DNA of 12,882 nt from CAVALG01 sp963589585 (lineage in GTDB: Bacteria; Bacillota; Clostridia; Oscillospirales; Acutalibacteraceae): NCBI GenBank assembly GCA_963589585.1, contig CAVALG010000135.1, positions 1 through 12,882 of the forward strand, given 5' to 3'. The stretch's first letter is position 1. Every line of letters begins with the position of its first letter. The notes beneath the pieces are model-generated. The model was not told the DNA's origin, made no database searches, and was given only the letters and a program-made list of their open reading frames with translations. Position numbers and translations under genes: made by a program. Positions 1 through 7,928 of this stretch are shown here, one piece after another.

Positions 1-5
1 TTACA

Positions 6-1484
6 ATGACCGATACAAGCATTTACAAGGATATAGCGCAGCGGACGGGCGGAAGTCTGTATCTTGGGGTAGTCGGTCCGGTCAGAACCGGAAAGTCTAC
101 ATTTATTAAAAGGTTTATGGATACGCTAGTTCTGCCGAATATGGAGGGCGATTACAGACGCGATCGCGCAAATGATGAGATGCCGCAGTCTGCCGCTGGC
201 AGGACCATTATGACTACCGAGCCGAAATTCATACCCGAAACTGCCGTTAAGGTGTTTATAGATGATAATGCAAGTTTTAATGTACGGCTGATAGATTGTG
301 TGGGTTACATAGTGCCGAGCGCGATTGGGTATAACGAGGATGAAGGACCGCGAATGGTTATGACCCCTTGGTTTGCAGACCCCGTACCGTTTGATAAGGC
401 GGCTGAGATTGGTACTCAAAAGGTAATTAACGAACATTCCACCATAGGGCTTGTTGTAACAACCGACGGTACGATAAGCGATATACCGCGAGTCGAATAT
501 GAGGATGCGGAAAACAGAATCATTTCCGAACTTAAGGCGATAAACAAACCCTTTATCGTTCTTTTAAATTCGGCATATCCCGATTCAGCCGAAACTAAGG
601 CAATAGCCGCGGAAATATCGCAAAAACACAGTGTTTCGGTTATGCCGGTAAACTGCCTTGAACTTGGGGAATCGGATATTAAGAAAATACTTGCAGGGAT
701 TTTGTACGAATTCCCAGTAAGAGAAATTATGGTGGAACTGCCGATGTGGATAACCGCGCTTGACGACGGACATTGGTTAAGAAAAGAACTTGCCGAAACT
801 CTGCAAACAACCTGCTGTAACATTAAAAAGGTTAAGGATATTTACGGATTTACCGATAATGCTGCAAAGTCGCCGAGTATTTCGGGCGCGAAAATTATTT
901 CTATAGAGCTTGGCAGCGGAAGCTGCGGAGTTAGGCTTACAACCGAGCCGCAGCTGTTTTATAAAATTATTGAAGAAAGCACGGGCATCGCCATTAAAAA
1001 CGAGCAGGAACTGATGAGCAACATTATGTCGCTTGCTCAAATGAAGCGCGAATATATGAAATTCAAAGATGCTCTTGACGAGGTTGAAGCCACGGGTTAC
1101 GGCATCGTTATGCCCGATATAAATGAACTTAAACTGGAAGATCCCGAAATCGTTAAACAGGGTGGCAGATATGGTGTAAGACTGCGTGCAAGCGCCCCGT
1201 CAATTCATATGATGAAAGCAAATATAACTACCGAAGTAAGCCCGATAGTAGGGTCCGAAAAACAGTCGGAAGACCTTGTAATGTACCTGCTTAACGGTTT
1301 TGAGGAAGACCCGGCAAAAATATGGGATTCCAATATATTCGGTAAATCGTTACATTCGCTTGTAAATGAGGGGCTGCATACCAAACTTGCGCGAATGCCG
1401 CAGGATGCGCGTATGAGGTTGCAGGAAACAATAGAAAGAGTAATAAACGAGGGCTGCAGCGGACTTATCTGCATAATACTGTAA
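6..1484 (+). CDS. spoIVA: Stage IV sporulation protein A (SpoIVA), spore-coat basement-layer ATPase
   Basis: The 492-residue product matches SpoIVA over its whole length, and the B. subtilis protein is the same size. SpoIVA is a TRAFAC-type ATPase that polymerises on the outer forespore membrane in the mother cell and forms the platform on which the spore coat is built. Visible features are a Walker A loop GPVRTGKS at residues 24-31 (catalytic-type Lys30), the PQSAAGRTIMTTEPKF segment near residues 60-75, a switch-like DCVGY near 97-101, and the hydrophobic C-terminus ending GLICIIL, which in B. subtilis is needed for membrane targeting through SpoVM. The start aligns with the known N-terminus, but only five bases precede it, so the ribosome binding site and promoter lie outside the window. 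It stands alone before a terminator. In B. subtilis it is transcribed by mother-cell sigma-E; that cannot be checked here. Its presence marks the organism as a spore former or a recent descendant of one. Confidence 0.97.
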   Translation: MTDTSIYKDIAQRTGGSLYLGVVGPVRTGKSTFIKRFMDTLVLPNMEGDYRRDRANDEMPQSAAGRTIMTTEPKFIPETAVKVFIDDNASFNVRLIDCVGYIVPSAIGYNEDEGPRMVMTPWFADPVPFDKAAEIGTQKVINEHSTIGLVVTTDGTISDIPRVEYEDAENRIISELKAINKPFIVLLNSAYPDSAETKAIAAEISQKHSVSVMPVNCLELGESDIKKILAGILYEFPVREIMVELPMWITALDDGHWLRKELAETLQTTCCNIKKVKDIYGFTDNAAKSPSISGAKIISIELGSGSCGVRLTTEPQLFYKIIEESTGIAIKNEQELMSNIMSLAQMKREYMKFKDALDEVEATGYGIVMPDINELKLEDPEIVKQGGRYGVRLRASAPSIHMMKANITTEVSPIVGSEKQSEDLVMYLLNGFEEDPAKIWDSNIFGKSLHSLVNEGLHTKLARMPQDARMRLQETIERVINEGCSGLICIIL

Positions 1485-1493
1485 AATAATTGT

Positions 1494-1547
1494 ACCGCAA
1501 TATGTTAAACAGCACAGGCTGTTTTCGACATATTGCGGTCTTTTTTT
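1494..1547 (+). terminator. Rho-independent terminator after spoIVA
   Basis: A 12-bp perfect stem (arms 1494-1505 and 1528-1539) encloses a second stem AAACAGC/GCTGTTT (1507-1513 and 1518-1524) and is followed by seven T at 1541-1547. It lies ten bases after the spoIVA stop and separates it from the arginine operon. Confidence 0.93.
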
Positions 1548-1565
1548 CGTTATTTAATAAAAAAA

Positions 1566-1660
1566 TGAATATTTTCTAAAAAACCCTTGCATAAATATTC
1601 ACATTATGTTATAATTCTTGTATAAAAATTAGTTTTATAGCTAATATGGGTGAATATTTT
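1566..1660 (+). promoter_or_regulatory. Probable ArgR operator cluster (ARG boxes)
   Basis: TGCATAAATATTCA at 1588-1601 fits the imperfect palindrome pattern TGnATwwwwATnCA of ArgR/AhrC ARG boxes and overlaps the -35 element and spacer. The 9-mer TGAATATTT occurs three times around the promoter: at 1566-1574, on the minus strand at 1601-1593 within the core box, and at 1651-1659. The outer two are in the same orientation 85 bases apart, close to eight helical turns, which suits the multi-box binding of hexameric ArgR. Binding would block RNA polymerase when arginine is plentiful. The ArgR assignment is inferred from pattern and gene context; no argR gene is in the window. Confidence 0.65.
1587..1615 (+). 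promoter_or_regulatory. Sigma-A type promoter of the arginine/carbamoyl-phosphate operon
   Basis: The -35 element TTGCAT (1587-1592) is followed after exactly 17 bases by a perfect -10 TATAAT (1610-1615), which predicts a start of transcription near 1622 and a leader of about 60 bases before argC. The leader has only a weak hairpin (ATTAG/CTAAT, about 1628-1645). It is too short for a T-box or a typical riboswitch, so control is more likely by a repressor at the overlapping operator. Confidence 0.85.
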
Positions 1661-1683
1661 TAATGGTGTGAGGGGATAAATCA

Positions 1684-2610
1684 ATGTTCAGCGTTTTTAT
1701 AGACGGCAGCGCAGGTACTACCGGATTAAGAATATATGAAAGGCTGCGCGGCAGGGAAGAGATAACTTTGAAATTGTTAAGCGATGAAAAACGAAAAGAC
1801 CCTGAGGCACGCCGTGAAGCCATAAACAATGCCGATATAGTTTTTTTATGTTTACCTGACGCCGCAGCCAAAGAGGCGGCGGAGATGTGTGAAAATTCCA
1901 ACACGGTTATTATTGACGCGTCTACCGCACACAGAACCGCCAAAGGGTGGGATTACGGTTTCCCCGAACTTTCCGAAGAACATAAAAGTAAAATCGCTGT
2001 TTCAAAGCGAATAGCCGTTCCCGGTTGCCACGCAAGCGGTTTTATTTCGCTTGTCTATCCGCTTATAAATTCGGGGGCATTGGAAAAAAGCACAGAACTT
2101 ACCTGCTTTTCGGTTACGGGTTACAGCGGAGGCGGTAAAAAGATGATTGCGGAGTATGAAGCGGACGGCAGAGATGTTTTGCTTAACGCTCCGCGCCAAT
2201 ACGGTATTTCTCAAATGCATAAACACCTGCCCGAAATGAAAGCGGTTTGCCGTCTTGAAAAAGAACCGATATTTTCGCCCATTGTGGCCGATTTTTACAG
2301 CGGAATGGTTGTAACGGTTCCGCTTTTTGCCGATAATTTAAAAGTGCCCGTCAGTGAAGTTAAAAAAATTTACGCCGAAATGTACAAAGGGCCTGTTGTT
2401 AAATATATTGAAGATTTTGACGAAAACGGATTTGTATCGGCGGCAAAACTTTCGGGTAAAGACAGTATGGAAATATCGGTTGCAGGCAATGACGAACGCA
2501 TATTGTTAGTTTCAAGATACGATAATCTCGGAAAAGGCGCGTCGGGCGCGGCAATTGAATGTATGAATATAGTTTTGGGACTGCCTGAAACCGAAGGACT
2601 TAATTTGTGA
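1684..2610 (+). CDS. argC: N-acetyl-gamma-glutamyl-phosphate reductase, short (type 2) form
   Basis: The 308-residue product is ArgC, which reduces N-acetylglutamyl 5-phosphate to the semialdehyde with NADPH, the third step of arginine synthesis in the cytoplasm. The N-terminus has the dinucleotide-binding loop GSAGTTGLRI (residues 8-17), followed by DIVFLCLPDAAAKEAA near 51-66, IDASTAHR near 77-84 and the catalytic Cys115 in VPGCHASGF. A GYSGGGKKM segment follows. The length of about 310 and the overall motif spacing fit the short ArgC family (type 2, 'argC_other') rather than the usual enzyme of about 345 residues. The start has a good AGGGG at 1671-1675, eight bases upstream. It is the first gene of the operon, and argJ starts nine bases after its stop. 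Confidence 0.95.
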   Translation: MFSVFIDGSAGTTGLRIYERLRGREEITLKLLSDEKRKDPEARREAINNADIVFLCLPDAAAKEAAEMCENSNTVIIDASTAHRTAKGWDYGFPELSEEHKSKIAVSKRIAVPGCHASGFISLVYPLINSGALEKSTELTCFSVTGYSGGGKKMIAEYEADGRDVLLNAPRQYGISQMHKHLPEMKAVCRLEKEPIFSPIVADFYSGMVVTVPLFADNLKVPVSEVKKIYAEMYKGPVVKYIEDFDENGFVSAAKLSGKDSMEISVAGNDERILLVSRYDNLGKGASGAAIECMNIVLGLPETEGLNL

Positions 2611-2619
2611 GGTTTTATT

Positions 2620-3834
2620 ATGGAATTTATAAAAGGCGGCGTTTGTGCCGCAAAGGGATTTAAAGCAGGCGGAGTGCATTGCGGAATAAGAAAAAATCGC
2701 TCCAAACGCGACCTTTCGCTGATCTACAGCGAAAAGCCTGCGGCAGCCGCAGCGGTTTATACAACCAATCTTGTTAAGGGCGCACCGCTTGAAGTTACAA
2801 AAAAACACATTGCAAACGGCGTAGCACAGGCTGTAATCTGCAACAGCGGAAACGCAAATACCTGTAACGCAAACGGCGTACAAATTGCCGAGGAAATGTC
2901 GAAATACTTAGGTGAGTCGCTTGGCATACCGGCGGAGGATGTTATAGTTGCTTCTACGGGTGTCATAGGTCAGCCGCTGGATATAACGCCCATTAAAAAC
3001 GGTATCCCCGAACTGACTTCCGTATTATCCGAAAACGGGAGTGAGCAGGCGGCAGAGGGCATAATGACAACCGATACAAAAATTAAACAGGCAGCCGTCA
3101 GTTTTACGGTGGGCGGCAAGACTTGTAAAATCGGCGGAATAGCAAAGGGTTCGGGAATGATACACCCGAATATGGCAACAATGCTTGTTTTTATAACTAC
3201 CGATTGCGCCATATCGCATAAAATGCTGCAAGCGGCGCTTTCGGGTGATATTGCCGAAACATTTAATATGATAAGTGTTGACGGTGATACATCAACAAAC
3301 GATATGGTTACCGTTATGGCTAACGGTATGTCGGGAAATGCGGAAATAACCGATTACGGCGAAGATTTTACCGAGTTTATGAAGGCGCTTAATACGATAA
3401 ATGTTTACCTTTGCAGGCAAATAGCGGCGGACGGAGAGGGCGCAACCAAACTGATAGAATGTAAGGTCAGCGGTGCGGCAACCGCAGAAATCGCAAAACA
3501 GGTTGCAAAATCCGTTGTGTGTTCTTCGCTTACAAAGGCGGCTATGTTCGGTGCCGACGCAAACTGGGGGCGTGTGCTTTGCGCTATAGGATATTCGGGT
3601 GCGCCCGTTGATGTTAATAAAATAGATGTAGCCTTTAAGTCTGCAGCAGGTGAGATTGAGGTTTGTAAAAACGGTTCGGGTACACCGTTCAGTGAAGAAA
3701 TTGCAAAAGAGATATTATCCGAATCCGAAATAGAAATTCTGGTAGCCCTTAACAGTGGTGAATGTGTTTCCACTGCCTGGGGTTGCGACCTTACATATGA
3801 TTATGTTAAAATAAACGGAGATTACCGTACCTAA
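2620..3834 (+). CDS. argJ: Glutamate N-acetyltransferase / ornithine acetyltransferase ArgJ
   Basis: The 404-residue product is ArgJ, which moves the acetyl group from N-acetylornithine to glutamate, releasing ornithine and regenerating N-acetylglutamate; some members also use acetyl-CoA. The self-cleavage site is clear in KGSGMIHPNMATML: the precursor should be cut between Ala186 and Thr187, leaving Thr187 as the N-terminal nucleophile of the beta chain. The oxyanion pair is in STGVIG (Thr113-Gly114). Length is normal. The start follows GAGG (2609-2612), which overlaps the argC stop codon, so translation is probably coupled. Having ArgJ implies the cyclic acetyl pathway. Whether this enzyme is mono- or bifunctional cannot be told from sequence alone; the absence of argA and argE from the operon does not settle it. 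Confidence 0.97.
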   Translation: MEFIKGGVCAAKGFKAGGVHCGIRKNRSKRDLSLIYSEKPAAAAAVYTTNLVKGAPLEVTKKHIANGVAQAVICNSGNANTCNANGVQIAEEMSKYLGESLGIPAEDVIVASTGVIGQPLDITPIKNGIPELTSVLSENGSEQAAEGIMTTDTKIKQAAVSFTVGGKTCKIGGIAKGSGMIHPNMATMLVFITTDCAISHKMLQAALSGDIAETFNMISVDGDTSTNDMVTVMANGMSGNAEITDYGEDFTEFMKALNTINVYLCRQIAADGEGATKLIECKVSGAATAEIAKQVAKSVVCSSLTKAAMFGADANWGRVLCAIGYSGAPVDVNKIDVAFKSAAGEIEVCKNGSGTPFSEEIAKEILSESEIEILVALNSGECVSTAWGCDLTYDYVKINGDYRT

Positions 3835-3847
3835 AGGGGATGTAAAT

Positions 3848-4726
3848 ATGTCGGTAAATATAACAAATGCGCAGCGTGCCGAGGTTCTTACACAGGCTTT
3901 GCCTTACATACAAAAATATTACGGTAAGACAGTTGTTATAAAATACGGCGGCAACGCAATGGTAAACGAAGAATTGAAGCAACAGGTTATGGAGGACATA
4001 GTTCTTTTATCCCTTATCGGGGTAAAGGTTGTTTTGGTACACGGCGGCGGTCCCGAAATAACCGAAATGCTTAAAAAAATCGGAAAAGAATCGGTTTTTG
4101 TGGATGGACTTCGCGTGACCGATAAAGAAACCTCCGAAATTGTTCAAATGGTGCTTGCAGGCAAAATCAATAAAGGGCTTGTTAATTTGCTGCAGATAAA
4201 CGGCGGCAAGGCAATGGGCATTTCGGGTATGGACGGACATATGATTGAGGCACGCCCGAAAGACGAACGCCTTGGCTTTGTCGGTAAAATAACAAAAGTA
4301 AATGTGCAGCCGATTTTTGATTTGCTTAAGTACGATTATATCCCCGTGGTTTCTACGGTGGGCTGCGATATGGACGGCAACGTTTATAACATAAATGCAG
4401 ATACCGCAGCAGCTTACATAGCAGGCGCAATGGGCGCCGAAAGACTTATACTGATGACCGATATCGCAGGGATACTTAAGGATAAGGACAACCCCGGTTC
4501 GCTTATCCCGTGCCTTAATATTGAGGAAGCGGTGCAGCTGTTTGGCGACGGTACGATTTCGGGCGGTATGGTCCCTAAGGTCGAGTGCTGCATTGAAGCG
4601 ATACATCACGGTGTAAATAAGGTGATTATTATGGACGGGCGCGTACCTCATTCGCTGCTTATAGAAACCCTTACGGATGAGGGCGCAGGAACTATGGTAA
4701 CAGGTGAAAAAGATGATAAGCGTTAA
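3848..4726 (+). CDS. argB: Acetylglutamate kinase, arginine-sensitive type
   Basis: The 292-residue product is ArgB, an amino acid kinase family enzyme that phosphorylates N-acetylglutamate with ATP. Visible are the N-terminal lysine strand IKYGGNAM (Lys32), the glycine loop HGGGPE (65-70), GLRVTD (87-92) with the substrate-binding Arg89, NINADTAAA (181-189) and GGMVPK (239-244, Lys244). About 25 residues precede the kinase core and should form the mobile N-terminal helix (around 3-25). In known enzymes that helix interlaces dimers into arginine-inhibited hexamers, and the C-terminal DEGAGTMV also belongs to the arginine-site region. Feedback inhibition by arginine is therefore likely (inference). 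The start is supported by AGGGGA seven bases upstream. The 3' end overlaps argD by 14 bases. Confidence 0.97.
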   Translation: MSVNITNAQRAEVLTQALPYIQKYYGKTVVIKYGGNAMVNEELKQQVMEDIVLLSLIGVKVVLVHGGGPEITEMLKKIGKESVFVDGLRVTDKETSEIVQMVLAGKINKGLVNLLQINGGKAMGISGMDGHMIEARPKDERLGFVGKITKVNVQPIFDLLKYDYIPVVSTVGCDMDGNVYNINADTAAAYIAGAMGAERLILMTDIAGILKDKDNPGSLIPCLNIEEAVQLFGDGTISGGMVPKVECCIEAIHHGVNKVIIMDGRVPHSLLIETLTDEGAGTMVTGEKDDKR

Positions 4727-5879
4727 AGAAACCGATAAAAATTATATTGCAAATACCTACGCGCGTTTTCCCGTAGTTATAACAAAGGGCAAAGGCTCGG
4801 TGCTTACGGATGAGAACGGAAAGGATTATATTGACCTTGCAACAGGCATTGCGGTTAATACCTTCGGTGCGAGCGACGATGAATGGCTTGGCGCAGTTAA
4901 TGAGCAGCTGCATAAAATCCAACATACATCAAATTTGTATTATACCGCCCCGTGTGCCGAACTTGCAGAGGTTCTGTGCAAACGCACGGGACTTAAAAAA
5001 GTTTTTTTCTCAAATTCAGGCGCTGAGGCTAACGAATGTGCAATTAAAGCGGCGCGTAAATATGCAGCCGAAAAGAGGGGGAAAGACTGCTTTAATATAG
5101 TAACCCTCGTAAACAGTTTTCACGGCAGAACGCTTACAACCCTTGCGGCTACGGGGCAGGATATTTTTCATAAAGATTTTTTGCCTCTTACCGGCGGGTT
5201 TATTTATACCGAGGCAAATAATACCGAAATGCTTAAAAAAGCCGTGTCGGGCGGTAATATTGCCGCAATAATGATAGAGTGTGTTCAAGGCGAGGGCGGC
5301 GTTGTGCCGCTTAGTAAGGAGTTCGTATCTGCGGCGGCGGATATTGCAAAAGAAAACGATATTTTGCTTATCGTCGATGAAGTGCAAACCGGCAACGGCA
5401 GAACAGGGGAATTGTACGCCTATATGAATTACGGAATTACCCCTGATATTGTTACTACTGCAAAGGGGCTCGGCGGAGGTTTGCCTATCGGGGCGACAAT
5501 GCTCGGCGAAAAGGTTAAAGATGTATTTTCACCGTCCGACCACGGCTCCACATTCGGCGGTAACCCTGTTTGCTGCGCAGGTGCGCTTAATATTATAAAC
5601 AGGATTGATAACGAACTTTTAAGCGGTGTAAAGCGTAAGGCGGAGTACATAAATGCCGCCCTGAAATCCGCATCCGGTGTTAAGTCCGTTTCGGGGCTTG
5701 GACTTATGATAGGTGTCGAAACCGAAAAGCCTGCCTCCGAAATTATAAAAGAATGTATGGAAAACGGAGTTTTGGTTATAAAGGCTAAAAATAAGATAAG
5801 GCTCTTGCCTGCACTTAATATTCCGGATGAGTTGCTTGCCAAAGCCGTAAGTATACTTATAAAATGTTGTGAGGTTTAA
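4713..5879 (+). CDS. argD: Acetylornithine aminotransferase
   Basis: The product (388 residues from ATG 4713) is ArgD, a class III PLP-dependent aminotransferase that converts N-acetylglutamate semialdehyde and glutamate to N-acetylornithine and 2-oxoglutarate; the same enzyme can serve as succinyl-DAP aminotransferase in lysine synthesis in some bacteria. Evidence includes SNSGAEANE (100-108) for phosphate binding, SFHGRT (135-140), the VDEVQTG motif with Asp222 contacting the PLP ring, and Lys251 in TTAKGLGGG as the Schiff-base lysine. The ATG at 4713 is preferred over an in-frame GTG at 4704, because AGGTGA (4702-4707) sits five bases upstream of the ATG and itself contains the GTG. It overlaps the end of argB, which indicates translational coupling. 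The usual HP pair after the N-terminal 'G' loop is replaced by DDEW near residues 55-58. Confidence 0.95.
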   Translation: MISVKETDKNYIANTYARFPVVITKGKGSVLTDENGKDYIDLATGIAVNTFGASDDEWLGAVNEQLHKIQHTSNLYYTAPCAELAEVLCKRTGLKKVFFSNSGAEANECAIKAARKYAAEKRGKDCFNIVTLVNSFHGRTLTTLAATGQDIFHKDFLPLTGGFIYTEANNTEMLKKAVSGGNIAAIMIECVQGEGGVVPLSKEFVSAAADIAKENDILLIVDEVQTGNGRTGELYAYMNYGITPDIVTTAKGLGGGLPIGATMLGEKVKDVFSPSDHGSTFGGNPVCCAGALNIINRIDNELLSGVKRKAEYINAALKSASGVKSVSGLGLMIGVETEKPASEIIKECMENGVLVIKAKNKIRLLPALNIPDELLAKAVSILIKCCEV

Positions 5880-5884
5880 GGAAA

Positions 5885-6871
5885 ATGAATTTAAAAGGAC
5901 AAAACTTTTTAAAACTGCTCGATTTGTCGGCAGAGGAAATAGACGGCTTGTTGGAACTTGCCGCCGAACTAAAAAATAAAAAGAAAAACGGAATACCGCA
6001 TTGCCTTTGCAAGGGCAAGAACATTGCCCTGATATTTGAAAAAACAAGTACCAGAACACGCTGCAGTTTTGAGGTAGCGGCGCGCGACCTGGGGGCAGGC
6101 GTTACATATCTTGACCCGTCGGGCTCGCAAATCGGAAAAAAGGAAAGTGTTGCCGATACGGCGCGTGTGCTCGGCAGAATGTTTGATGGTATCGAATACC
6201 GCGGTTACGGGCAGGAAATTGTTGAAGAACTTGCAAAATATGCAGGCGTACCTGTTTGGAACGGGCTTACCAATGAATTTCACCCCACGCAGATATTAGC
6301 GGACTTTTTAACAATTAAAGAGCATTTTGGTCATCTTAAAGGAATCAATTTGGTTTATATGGGTGACGCACGGTATAATATGGGAAATTCGCTGATGGTC
6401 GGCTGCGCCAAAATGGGTGTTAATTTTACCGCCGCCGCGCCCGAGGGGTATTTCCCGAACGAAGAATTGCAAGCCGAATGTTTAAAAATTGCAGAGCAAA
6501 GCGGAGCAAAAATCAAGTTTGAGACCGACCCGATTAAGGCTGCAAACGGCGCAGATGTCATTTATACCGATGTTTGGGTTTCTATGGGTGAACCTATCGA
6601 GGTTTGGGAAGAACGCATCAATGCGCTTCTTGCATATCAGGTTAATAAAAAAGTAATGGATGCCGCAGGCAAAAACGCAGTGTTTATGCATTGCCTGCCT
6701 GCATACCACGACCATAAAACAAAAGTAGGAAAAGAAATGGGCGAACAGTTTGGGCTTGACGCTTTTGAGGTTACCGACGAAGTGTTTGAGTCACCGCAGT
6801 CAATAGTTTTTGACGAGGCTGAAAACCGTATGCATACTATAAAGGCCGTTATTGCGGCAACATTGGGTTGA
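5885..6871 (+). CDS. argF: Ornithine carbamoyltransferase
   Basis: The 328-residue product is ornithine carbamoyltransferase, which joins carbamoyl phosphate and ornithine to give citrulline. The signature motifs are all present: STRTR (55-59) for carbamoyl phosphate, HPTQ (133-136), the ornithine-binding region TDVWVSMGE (228-236) and HCLP (269-272). The sequence resembles the ArgF/ArcB group with GKKESVADTARVLGRM. Its position in a biosynthetic operon, beside carAB that makes its co-substrate, supports the anabolic role and argF as the symbol; the catabolic arcB assignment is unlikely because no arcA or arcC is nearby. The start codon lies six bases after the argD stop, and the ribosome binding site GTGAGG (5869-5874) is inside the end of argD. 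Confidence 0.95.
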   Translation: MNLKGQNFLKLLDLSAEEIDGLLELAAELKNKKKNGIPHCLCKGKNIALIFEKTSTRTRCSFEVAARDLGAGVTYLDPSGSQIGKKESVADTARVLGRMFDGIEYRGYGQEIVEELAKYAGVPVWNGLTNEFHPTQILADFLTIKEHFGHLKGINLVYMGDARYNMGNSLMVGCAKMGVNFTAAAPEGYFPNEELQAECLKIAEQSGAKIKFETDPIKAANGADVIYTDVWVSMGEPIEVWEERINALLAYQVNKKVMDAAGKNAVFMHCLPAYHDHKTKVGKEMGEQFGLDAFEVTDEVFESPQSIVFDEAENRMHTIKAVIAATLG

Positions 6872-6875
6872 TTTT

Positions 6876-7928
6876 ATGAGTAAAAAATATTTGGTTTTAG
6901 AGGACGGAACGGTCTTTGAGGGAGCAGCTTTCGGAGCGAATACCGAAACGGTAGGCGAACTTGTTTTTACAACAGGAATGTGCGGATACATTGAAACGCT
7001 TACCGATGAAAGTTATTGCGGACAGATTGTATTGCAAACTTTTCCCCTTATCGGTAATTACGGAATAATTCCCGAAGATTTTGAGGGTGATTGCGCTTTA
7101 AAAGCTTATGTAGTTCGGGAGGTGTGTGAAACCCCTTCTAATTTCCGCGGTGTGAAAACATTGAACGCTTTTTTAAAAGAAAAAGGTATACCCGGAATTT
7201 GCGGAATTGACACAAGGGCGGTTACTAAAATCATTCGCGAAAGCGGTGTTATGAATGCCGCTGTGCTTAATTCCGTACCGCAGGATTTATCGGATATTAA
7301 AAACTATAAAATAACGGACGCGGTAATTTCCGTAACCTGCAAGGAAGCGGAAACATTCAACCCGTCGGGTGATCATAAAATTGTTTTACTTGATTACGGC
7401 GCAAAAAAGAATATTATAAGGGAACTTGTAAAACGCAATTGCGCCGTTACCGCCGTACCTGCCGATACATCGGCTGAAGATGTGCTTTCTCTCTGTCCCG
7501 ACGGTGTAATGCTCTCAAACGGTCCGGGCGACCCTACCGATAACCCGTATGAGATAGCCCAGATAAAAAAACTTATGGGTAAAGTCCCGATTTTCGGAAT
7601 CTGTCTCGGGCATCAGTTGATGGCGCTTGCCGCAGGCGCAAAAACCGAAAAACTAAAATACGGCCACCGCGGAGTAAATCAACCGGTAAAAGAAACGGGA
7701 GGAAAACGCACATATATTACAAGCCAAAACCACGGGTATGCCGTGGTGGGTGAAAGTGTTAAAAACGGTAAAATCAGTTTTATAAACGCCAATGACCAAA
7801 CCTGCGAGGGGATTGATTACCCCGATTTAAAGGCGTTTTCGGTGCAGTTTCACCCCGAAGCGTGTTCTGGCCCGCACGATACGGAATTTTTATTTGACCG
7901 CTTTTTAAAACTAACGGAGGAAAAGTAA
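6876..7928 (+). CDS. carA: Carbamoyl-phosphate synthetase small (glutaminase) subunit
   Basis: The 350-residue product is CarA, which hydrolyses glutamine and passes ammonia through a tunnel to CarB. The N-terminal CPSase small-chain domain (about 1-150) includes TTGMCGYIETLTDESY near 32-47. The class I glutamine amidotransferase domain has SNGPGDP (214-220), the nucleophile elbow GICLGHQ with Cys243, and FHPEA with His326 and Glu328, so the catalytic triad is intact. ATG 6876 is chosen because it gives the conserved N-terminus and starts four bases after the argF stop. An upstream in-frame TTG (6852) would only add eight residues encoded inside argF. The ribosome binding site is weak (GGGTTG, 6865-6870), so translation may depend on coupling to argF. 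carB begins directly at the base after its stop. Confidence 0.96.
   Translation: MSKKYLVLEDGTVFEGAAFGANTETVGELVFTTGMCGYIETLTDESYCGQIVLQTFPLIGNYGIIPEDFEGDCALKAYVVREVCETPSNFRGVKTLNAFLKEKGIPGICGIDTRAVTKIIRESGVMNAAVLNSVPQDLSDIKNYKITDAVISVTCKEAETFNPSGDHKIVLLDYGAKKNIIRELVKRNCAVTAVPADTSAEDVLSLCPDGVMLSNGPGDPTDNPYEIAQIKKLMGKVPIFGICLGHQLMALAAGAKTEKLKYGHRGVNQPVKETGGKRTYITSQNHGYAVVGESVKNGKISFINANDQTCEGIDYPDLKAFSVQFHPEACSGPHDTEFLFDRFLKLTEEK

Noticed and set aside
1616..1683. Riboswitch or T-box in the arg operon leader
   Set aside because: The leader is about 60 bases, with only a weak 5-bp hairpin and no T-box motif or terminator.
4007..4651. Long antisense open frame (214 codons) opposite argB, and similar ones such as 11190-11669
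   Set aside because: They lie fully opposite strong coding regions, have Cys- and His-rich unnatural compositions and no recognisable family; they are shadows of the real genes.
4704..4712. GTG start for argD nine bases upstream of the chosen ATG
   Set aside because: The GTG is part of the AGGTGA ribosome binding site that serves ATG 4713; using it would leave no good binding site.
6852..6875. TTG start for carA inside argF
   Set aside because: It adds eight residues that are not part of the CarA family N-terminus and has no ribosome binding site; ATG 6876 gives the expected start.
6872..6875. PyrR-type attenuator before carAB
   Set aside because: Only four bases separate argF and carA, leaving no room for an attenuator.
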